From contig JAPPQA010000130.1 of the NCBI GenBank assembly GCA_028817255.1, positions 1 through 11,183 of the forward strand: DNA of 11,183 nt, given 5' to 3'. Made by a program: the position numbers and the translations under genes. The number at the start of each line of letters is the position of its first letter. Position 1 is the first letter of the stretch. Below the pieces are notes generated by a model. That model was given only the letters and a program-made list of their open reading frames with translations, did no database searches and was not told where the DNA came from. Below are positions 6,357 to 11,183 of this stretch, piece by piece. The stretch is from Gammaproteobacteria bacterium. GTDB lineage: Bacteria > Pseudomonadota > Gammaproteobacteria > Porifericomitales > Porifericomitaceae.

Positions 6357-8031
6357 GCCGCGTTGCGCCCGCGTATTGCTCGCGGGCCGCGAGCGGGCGG
6401 CGCTCTACCGCCGCGGCGGCGGCCTGCTGTACGCCGCCGACGCGGCGGGGCGGGACGCGCTGCGCCGCCACCTGCGGGCCGCCCCCCGCGACCAAGCCAT
6501 CCACCTGCTGGTGGACACGGCGGAAGAACAGTTGCGCTCGGAATTGCTGCCGCGGGCCCGCGGCGGCGACCTGCGCGCCCTGATCCGGCGGCGGCAAAAA
6601 AAACTATTCGGCGGCGGCGACTACTTCCTGTGCCGGCGGCAGGGGCGGGAACCGGGCGCCGCCGGGCAACACATGCTCTTCGCCTGCCTGGGGCCCGGCG
6701 CGCGCCCCTGGGCGGAACTGCTGGCGGAATGCGAAGCGCCGCTGGGCGGCATCCACTCCGTGCCGCTACTGCTGGACGCGCTGCTGAAGCGCCTGGGCCT
6801 GCTGCGCGAGCACCGCCATCTGCTGCTGCTGAGCCTGCATGCCCTGGCGGGAGTGCGCCAAACGTACTGGCGGCAGGGCAGGCTGCGCTTCAGCCGCCTA
6901 ATCGCGCCGACCGCGGCCGCGCCGGCCCCAGGTACGCCAGACACAGGCACGCCGGATACGGGTACGCCGGACACGGGCACAGCGGCCACGGGGGCGCCGG
7001 CCCCGGGCGTCCCGTCCGCGGAGACGCTGTCCCTGGAGACGCCGTCCGCCAGCGCGGCGCCCGCCGGCCGCGCGCCCGCGAACGGCCCGCCGAAAGGCCC
7101 GCCGAACGATTGGCCGGACCTGCCGCGGCTGTTGGAAGAACTGCGCAAGGTGCTGCGCTTCGTGGCCGCGGAGGAAAAAGACGAAGGCGCGCTGCACCTG
7201 GCCGTGCTGGCGGACCCGGCGCTGCTGCGGACGCTGGGGCCGCGCCTGCCAGCAACGAAAGAGATCGAGCGCCGCCTGCTGCCGCTGCCCCAGGTCGCGC
7301 GCCGCCTGGGACTGCGGGCGCCCGAGTCTCCCTACTGCGACTCCCTGCTGGCCGGCTGCCTGCTGGGCGCCCGCCCGGGCCCCGGTTATGCGCCGCGGGC
7401 GGCGGCGTACCGGCTGCTGTGCCGCGACCGGGCCGTGTTGGCGCTGGGTCTGGCGACCCTGGCCGCCGGCCTGCCGCTGGCCGGCGCCCTGCTGGCGGAG
7501 GGCGCGGCCCTGCGCCGCGGCGCGGCGGACATGCTGGCACGGGAACTCCAGCTGCAGGGACGCATGGCCGCCCTGCGCCGGGAGATGCCGGCGGCGCCGG
7601 CGCCAATAGAGGAAATGCGCCGGGCCGTGGACGCGGCGGCGGCCCTGCAGGAGGGGCGCGCCCTGCCCTGGCCCCTGCTGCGCGCGGTGGGCGGCGCCCT
7701 GGACGCGGTGCCGGAATTGCAGCTGGAGCGGATCGAATGGATGGCGCGGCAATCCGACGCGCCCGCCGTCGAACAGGAGCTCGTGCTGCGCCTGCAAAAG
7801 CCGCGGGGGAACGGCACGGACGCGGGCGCGCGGGCAGGGGACGGCGTGTCCTGGCTGCGGGCGCTGGAGCGGCTGGGCGAGCGGCTGCGGGCCGCCGGAG
7901 ACGCCCCGGGATGGTCCGTGTCGCCGCTGCTCCCCACCATCGAGACGCAAGCGGAACAGGCGCCGCCCGTCGTGCGCATCGTCTCCGCCGGCGGCAATAA
8001 CAGCGGCAATAACGGCGATGAGCGCCGCTGA
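6328..8031 (+). CDS. Bitopic actin-like + PilN-like platform protein (MshI/GspL-like)
   Basis: A 567-residue protein with a long cytoplasmic part, one membrane helix at about 368-390 (AVLALGLATLAAGLPLAGAL), and a periplasmic part (about 391-560). That is the topology of GspL, or of PilM fused to PilN. The cytoplasmic part would be an actin-like domain touching the ATPase. It contains FGGGDYFL at 94-101 and 'LLLLSLHALAGVRQTYWRQG' at 165-184, in the style of PilM/GspL domains. The domain is split by a low-complexity insert (about 195-262) that holds 15-bp repeats. After the helix comes a coiled coil (about 395-445) and a ferredoxin-like region (about 450-555). The start ATG overlaps mshG by 29 nt, with GGGA at 6317-6320. 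The tail is Asn/Gly-rich. I judge it the MshI equivalent from topology and position before a PilO-like gene; sequence motifs alone are weak. Confidence 0.7.
   Translation: MSWYWLSPFEPRCARVLLAGRERAALYRRGGGLLYAADAAGRDALRRHLRAAPRDQAIHLLVDTAEEQLRSELLPRARGGDLRALIRRRQKKLFGGGDYFLCRRQGREPGAAGQHMLFACLGPGARPWAELLAECEAPLGGIHSVPLLLDALLKRLGLLREHRHLLLLSLHALAGVRQTYWRQGRLRFSRLIAPTAAAPAPGTPDTGTPDTGTPDTGTAATGAPAPGVPSAETLSLETPSASAAPAGRAPANGPPKGPPNDWPDLPRLLEELRKVLRFVAAEEKDEGALHLAVLADPALLRTLGPRLPATKEIERRLLPLPQVARRLGLRAPESPYCDSLLAGCLLGARPGPGYAPRAAAYRLLCRDRAVLALGLATLAAGLPLAGALLAEGAALRRGAADMLARELQLQGRMAALRREMPAAPAPIEEMRRAVDAAAALQEGRALPWPLLRAVGGALDAVPELQLERIEWMARQSDAPAVEQELVLRLQKPRGNGTDAGARAGDGVSWLRALERLGERLRAAGDAPGWSVSPLLPTIETQAEQAPPVVRIVSAGGNNSGNNGDERR
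6931..7005 (+). repeat. 15-bp in-frame tandem repeats in the MshI/GspL-like gene
   Basis: Three 15-bp units at 6931-6975 encode GTPDT three times, with small third-position differences. Two decayed units follow at 6976-7005 (GTAAT and GAPAP). They lie in the Pro/Thr/Ala-rich linker of the cytoplasmic domain, at residues 202-226. Copy number can change without breaking the frame. Confidence 0.9.
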
Positions 8032-8596
8032 AGAACGCCGGGCCCTGCGCCGCACCGGCCTGCTCTGTCTGCTGGTGGGGCTGGGCCTGTGCGCCGCCGG
8101 CGGCGTCTTTTACTCCGCCTGCCGGGACGACTACCTGGCGGCGGAACTGCGCCTGCAAGGCAGCCGCGAGCGCCACCGGCAACTGCTGACGCAGCGCGCG
8201 CAACTCGCCAGTTACCTGCCGCGCTTTCGCCGCTTGCGGGAGCGAAAAGCGATCGGCAGCCTGCCCTCGGACTGGGTCGCGTCCCTGCGGGCGGCGGCGC
8301 GCCACCTGGCGCTGCCCGGCTTCCGTTACCGCCTGACTCCGGGCCCCGCGGCGCCCGCCGCCGCGGACGGGCGCGCGCCCATGCGCCAGGCGCTGGTGGA
8401 ACTGACGGCGGAGTTACCGCACGAGGCGCACCTGCCGCGCCTGTTCCGGCGACTGGAGACGGAGGGCGCGGGACTGTTCCGAATGGAGTCCTGCACGCTG
8501 GCCCGCGTCTCGCCGGACTCCCCGTCTCCGTTACGCATGGACTGCCGGCTGCGCTGGTACGCGCTGGCCGCCGGCGGCCGCGGGGACAGCCCGTGA
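8018..8596 (+). CDS. PilO/GspM-like inner-membrane protein (MshJ-like)
   Basis: A 192-residue bitopic protein with a short cytoplasmic N-terminus, one membrane helix at about 14-33 (GLLCLLVGLGLCAAGGVFYS), a coiled coil at about 38-75 (ELRLQGSRERHRQLLTQRAQ), and a globular periplasmic domain at about 85-185 that fits the ferredoxin-like fold of PilO, GspM and MshJ. These proteins pair with a PilN/GspL partner, which is the preceding gene here. Residues such as PRLFRRLETEGAGLFRMESC resemble the usual PilO 'fl..Le...l..v...l' helix-strand. Start ATG overlaps the previous gene by 14 nt, and there is no strong Shine-Dalgarno, so it is probably coupled. Sequence identity in this family is low, so the call rests on topology, size and gene order. 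Confidence 0.7.
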   Translation: MSAAEERRALRRTGLLCLLVGLGLCAAGGVFYSACRDDYLAAELRLQGSRERHRQLLTQRAQLASYLPRFRRLRERKAIGSLPSDWVASLRAAARHLALPGFRYRLTPGPAAPAAADGRAPMRQALVELTAELPHEAHLPRLFRRLETEGAGLFRMESCTLARVSPDSPSPLRMDCRLRWYALAAGGRGDSP

Positions 8597-8904
8597 ACCG
8601 GCTGCTGGGCGTCCTGCTGGCGCTCGGCGCCGCGACGGCCGCGGCCGAACCGCCGCCGGACGCGGCGGAGCAGCTGGGCCGGCTGTTCACCACGCCGGAA
8701 CAGCGCCGGCTGCTGGACCGCTCCCGGGCCGAAACAGCGGCGCCGGCAACGCCGCCGCCCGCGCCCGCGCCGCCGCGAACCCGCGAGGCGCGCCCCCGCG
8801 AGACGCGCCTGGACGGTATCGTCCTGCGGGGCGAGCGCCCGGTCGCATGCTGGCTGGACGGCGCCTGGCAGCCCGAGGGCGACAAATGCCCGCGGCGGCC
8901 CTAG
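8593..8904 (+). CDS. Small secreted periplasmic protein (MshK/PilP/GspC-like)
   Basis: A 103-residue protein with an N-terminal signal (MNRLLGVLLALGAATAAA, cut or anchored near residue 18-19). Next come the block EQLGRLFTTPEQRRLLDRSR (27-46), a Pro/Ala/Arg linker, and a short C-terminal domain with RLDGIVLRG (72-80) and WLDGAWQPEGD (87-97). The 'Giv.r....WldG' pattern is what MshK, PilP and the GspC HR domain share: a small beta domain that docks on the secretin. Cys86 and Cys99 flank this domain and could form a disulfide. The GTG start overlaps the stop of the preceding gene (GTGA at 8593-8596) and has GGGGA at 8582-8586. It ends 19 nt inside the next gene. Too short for a firm family call, but position and motif agree. 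Confidence 0.6.
   Translation: MNRLLGVLLALGAATAAAEPPPDAAEQLGRLFTTPEQRRLLDRSRAETAAPATPPPAPAPPRTREARPRETRLDGIVLRGERPVACWLDGAWQPEGDKCPRRP
8875..8879 (+). promoter_or_regulatory. Ribosome binding site that decides the start of the 510-residue gene
   Basis: GAGGG lies 6 nt upstream of ATG 8886. A second in-frame ATG at 8847 is 13 codons earlier and would add only MLAGRRLAARGRQ, read out of frame through the MshK-like gene. The site favours 8886. Confidence 0.7.
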
Positions 8905-10418
8905 TCCCGCCGGGCGGGCGCGACGGCCGCGGCCCGCCGCGCTGGCGGGGGGCCGCGCTGCTGTTGTTCCTGGCGCTGCTGCTCGGCGCCGGCGCCGCGC
9001 TGCTGCTGAGCCAGCGGAGCGCCTCCGGCCGCTCGCCGCTGTTGCGCGAAGCCGCCACGCCGGTGGCCCTGCAGCGCGCCAAGCGGGCCTTGATCGCCCA
9101 TGCCGTCACCTACTACGAACGCAAACCCGGCCGCTTCGGCGTACTGCCCTGCCCCGATCTGCGGGTCTCCGCCATCCTGCCGGAAGGCTCGGCGCACGGG
9201 AGTTGCGGCGGCCGCCATGTCAACAGTCTGGGGCGGCTGCCCTGGCGCACGCTGGGCATCGCGCCCCCCAAAGACGCCGCCGGCGAATGCCTGTGGTACG
9301 CCGTCGCCGGAGAATTCAAGGCCAACCCCGCCGCGCAACTATTGAACCACGACACCGGCGGCAATTTCCGGGTCCGCCTCCTGGACTCCGCCGCCCACCT
9401 CACCGGCGCCGCCGCGCCGCAATGGGCGGCCGCCGTGATCGTCGCCCCCGGCGCCGCCCTGCCCGGCCAGGACCGCCGGCTGGAGAGCGGCGCCGAAATC
9501 TGCGGCGGCAACTACCGCGCCCGCGAATATCTGGAGGCGGCGCCGCCAGGCAGCCTGCATGACGGCCTGGCGAACCACACGCTGCTCCCCGGCCCGGACG
9601 CCATAGACGACTGGCTGAGCGCCGGCAGCGCCCGGCACCTGCTGAACGACCGCATCCTCCACATCGGCGCGGAGGAACTGTTCCGGGCCGTGCGCCGGCG
9701 CGGCGACTACCGGACGCGGCTGGCGGGCGCGGCAGCCGCCGCCGCGGCGCCCAGCCTGTTGCGCAAGGCTGCCGAGTGCCTGGCGGGCTACGGCCGCGGC
9801 CACGCCAACCCGCGCAATCTGAGCCTGCCGTGGCCCGCCCCGCTGGCGCTGGCCCGGCACCGGGACCGCCGCAACTACGACGACCGCCCGGCGGGCAACC
9901 TGTTCGGGCGCCTGCCGGACATCGCGGACGACAGCGCCGCCACGCTGGGCGCCGGCGCCGCCCGCGGCAAGCTGCTAAGCGGCTGCGCCGATTTCGCCTC
10001 CTCCAGCTCCGAATTGCGCCGGCTGTGGGAGAATTGGAAAGACCACCTGTTCTACGCCGTCGCCGACGCCTACCAGCCCCGACCGCTCGCGCAGGCGACA
10101 CCGTCCTGCGGCGGCGGCCGGCGCTGCATCGCCATCAATCGCGCCTGGCCCGACAATGCCGGGCGCAGCTACGCCGCCGTGCTGTGGTTCGCCGGCGCCC
10201 GGCTGCACGGCCAGCGGCGCGACCGCCCTGCCGACCGCGCCGCCGCCTCCTCCTACCTGGAGGGCGTCGCCGGCCCCCCCTACCAGGCCACCTCCGGCGA
10301 CGACGCCGTCGCCTACCGCAACCGCGCCGCCGCCGCCGACTTCAACGACATCCTCTACTGCTTGCTGCCCGCCGAGACCGGTGCGCCCTTGCGGGTCGTC
10401 CCCTGCCCCCGGGACTAA
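8886..10418 (+). CDS. GspK/PilX-like membrane-anchored protein with a duplicated LPCP/GRLPW module
   Basis: A 510-residue protein. After an Arg-rich start comes one hydrophobic helix (RGAALLLFLALLLGAGAALL, 21-40), like the N-termini of GspK and PilX; there is no Glu at mature position 5, a feature also seen in GspK. The rest is periplasmic or external. It appears to hold two copies of one module. Copy A (about 60-265) has AKRALIAHAV, FGVLPCPDL (84-92), SLGRLPWRTLG (114-124), CLWYAVAGEF (135-144) and AAVIVAPGAALPGQDRR (182-198). Copy B (about 292-495) has AAECLAGYG, LSLPWPAPL, NLFGRLPDI (338-346), WKDHLFYAVADAY (384-396), YAAVLWFAGARLHGQRR (429-445) and ADFNDILYC (484-492). At least ten Cys are present (for example 89, 107, 135, 206, 367, 408, 414, 492). 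I recognise this as a conserved hypothetical type found beside MSHA/T2SS loci of proteobacteria; its role is unknown. A large minor pilin or tip subunit is my inference. Confidence 0.8.
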   Translation: MPAAALVPPGGRDGRGPPRWRGAALLLFLALLLGAGAALLLSQRSASGRSPLLREAATPVALQRAKRALIAHAVTYYERKPGRFGVLPCPDLRVSAILPEGSAHGSCGGRHVNSLGRLPWRTLGIAPPKDAAGECLWYAVAGEFKANPAAQLLNHDTGGNFRVRLLDSAAHLTGAAAPQWAAAVIVAPGAALPGQDRRLESGAEICGGNYRAREYLEAAPPGSLHDGLANHTLLPGPDAIDDWLSAGSARHLLNDRILHIGAEELFRAVRRRGDYRTRLAGAAAAAAAPSLLRKAAECLAGYGRGHANPRNLSLPWPAPLALARHRDRRNYDDRPAGNLFGRLPDIADDSAATLGAGAARGKLLSGCADFASSSSELRRLWENWKDHLFYAVADAYQPRPLAQATPSCGGGRRCIAINRAWPDNAGRSYAAVLWFAGARLHGQRRDRPADRAAASSYLEGVAGPPYQATSGDDAVAYRNRAAAADFNDILYCLLPAETGAPLRVVPCPRD

Positions 10419-10428
10419 GGCATTTGCC

Positions 10429-10432
10429 GAGG
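10429..10432 (+). promoter_or_regulatory. Ribosome binding site supporting a GTG start for the prepilin
   Basis: GAGG lies 8 nt before GTG 10441 in the 22-nt gap after the 510-residue gene. This GTG gives a 14-residue leader ending in Gly, as expected for a class III prepilin signal; the upstream in-frame ATG at 10156 would lie inside the previous gene. Confidence 0.7.
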
Positions 10433-10440
10433 CATTTCCG

Positions 10441-11127
10441 GTGCGGCGCGCAATACCGGCAGACCCGCGGCGCGCGCGCGGCTTTACGCTGCTGGAGGTC
10501 GCCATCGCCCTGCTGGTGCTGACGCTGCTGCTGGGCAGCCTGGTGCCGCCGCTGGCCGCGCGCTGGGAGCAGCAACGCTGGCGGCAAACGCAAGAGCAGT
10601 TGCAGGAGATCCGCGGCGCCCTGCTGGCCTACGCCGTGCTGCACGGCCGGCTGCCCTGCCCCAGCAGGGAGCCGAATCCCGCCAGCGCCGCCTACGGACT
10701 GGAAGACTGCGCCGCCTCGGAAACCGCGGAAGGCTACCTGCCCTGGCGCGCCCTGGGGGTGCGGGAGACCGACCCCTGGGGCGCGCCGCGGCGGCGCGGC
10801 AACGCCCCGTGGCACGGCTACTGGCGCTACCGCGCGGACCGGCGCTTCACCACCGCCCTGAGCCTCGCCAGCGCCGTCTCCAGCGGCAGGATTGCCGTGA
10901 CCGACGCCGCCGGACGCAGCCTCTCCGCCAACGCGTCGCCGCCCGTCGCCTTGGTCTATTCCACCGGCCCGAACCGGCGCCCGGACGGCCACAACGCCAG
11001 CTACGAGGCCGGCAACGCCTCCCGCTACCAGGCCGGAGGCCCCGCCGCCGACTTCGACGACATCGCCATCTGGATCAGCCAGCCCGTTCTCTTCGACCGC
11101 CTGCTGCAGGCAGGGCGCATTCCTTAG
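10441..11127 (+). CDS. Type IV prepilin / pseudopilin with LPCP-LPW module
   Basis: A 228-residue prepilin. The leader of 14 residues is rich in Arg and ends in Gly14, followed by FTLLEVAIALLVLTLLLGSL. This is the canonical prepilin peptidase site with Glu at mature position 5, then the N-terminal alpha-helix that packs the filament core. The helix continues to QEQLQEIRGALLAYAVLHG (51-69). The globular part has LPCPS (71-75), a second Cys90, GYLPWRALGV (98-107), DPWG (111-114), YWRYRAD (127-133) and a C-terminal PVALVYSTGPN / AADFDDIAIWIS (202-213). These blocks match those of the preceding gene in the same order. It is longer than a typical major pilin, so it is probably a minor pilin or pseudopilin; no other pilin is in the window. 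It is the last gene before the window ends; GTG start chosen from the signal and GAGG. Confidence 0.9.
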   Translation: MRRAIPADPRRARGFTLLEVAIALLVLTLLLGSLVPPLAARWEQQRWRQTQEQLQEIRGALLAYAVLHGRLPCPSREPNPASAAYGLEDCAASETAEGYLPWRALGVRETDPWGAPRRRGNAPWHGYWRYRADRRFTTALSLASAVSSGRIAVTDAAGRSLSANASPPVALVYSTGPNRRPDGHNASYEAGNASRYQAGGPAADFDDIAIWISQPVLFDRLLQAGRIP

Positions 11128-11183
11128 CCCCTGTAGCCCCAGTCCGCCGCCCCTATCTCCCCTGCCATTTAATGCCTGACTTT
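11128..11183. other. Short 3' end of the window, nothing recognised
   Basis: These 56 bp after the prepilin stop are pyrimidine-rich and hold no clear hairpin with a T run, ribosome binding site or coding start. Whether the operon continues cannot be told. Confidence 0.4.

Noticed and set aside
6931..7005. A CRISPR-like or intergenic repeat array
   Set aside because: The 15-bp units are adjacent without spacers, in frame and inside a gene.
6890..8885. Several long minus-strand open frames across the MshI-like and MshJ-like genes
   Set aside because: They overlap each other in different frames and show only Arg/Pro/Ala-rich sequence, as expected by chance at this GC content.
8847..8885. Earlier ATG for the 510-residue protein
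   Set aside because: It would lie inside the MshK-like gene without a good ribosome binding site, while ATG 8886 has GAGGG at 6 nt.

Overview
The window is very GC-rich DNA from a Gram-negative bacterium, most likely a gamma- or betaproteobacterium. Three things point that way: an outer-membrane secretin lipoprotein, an MSHA-type pilus gene set, and a DUF1640-type coiled-coil gene. Genus cannot be told from the sequence. There are no tRNA or rRNA genes, insertion sequences or CRISPR arrays.

Layout. Positions 1-160 (minus strand) hold the start of a DUF1640/CCDC90-like gene that runs off the left edge. Positions 161-869 are a divergent intergenic region of about 700 bp. It has a predicted minus-strand promoter, two predicted plus-strand promoters and short tandem repeats, but no convincing gene. 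From 870 to 11127 nine plus-strand genes form one tightly packed operon, six of whose eight junctions overlap. In order they are: secretin lipoprotein (MshL), membrane-anchored TPR protein (MshN-like), assembly ATPase (MshE), polytopic platform protein (MshG/GspF), bitopic actin-like plus PilN-like protein (MshI/GspL-like), PilO/GspM-like protein (MshJ-like), small periplasmic protein (MshK/PilP/GspC-like), a 510-residue GspK/PilX-like membrane-anchored protein, and a prepilin with a canonical class III signal. The last 56 bp hold nothing recognisable.

How they work together. This is a type IV-filament machine of the MSHA / type II secretion superfamily. The cytoplasmic hexameric ATPase drives the MshG platform. 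The MshI-like, MshJ-like and MshK-like proteins would link the platform through the periplasm to the secretin. The prepilin and the large 510-residue protein would be part of the filament or its tip. The major pilin, the prepilin peptidase and the MshM AAA ATPase are not in this window.

Main points of interest. (i) The 510-residue protein looks like a tandem duplication of a Cys-containing module, and the prepilin next to it carries one copy of the same module. (ii) The N-terminal c-di-GMP-type motifs of the ATPase keep the 24+5+24 spacing but have lost the closing Gln of both motifs. (iii) Gene order differs from the classical msh locus and mshM is absent. (iv) Perfect or near-perfect short tandem repeats sit at the predicted start of transcription on both sides of the divergent intergenic region.
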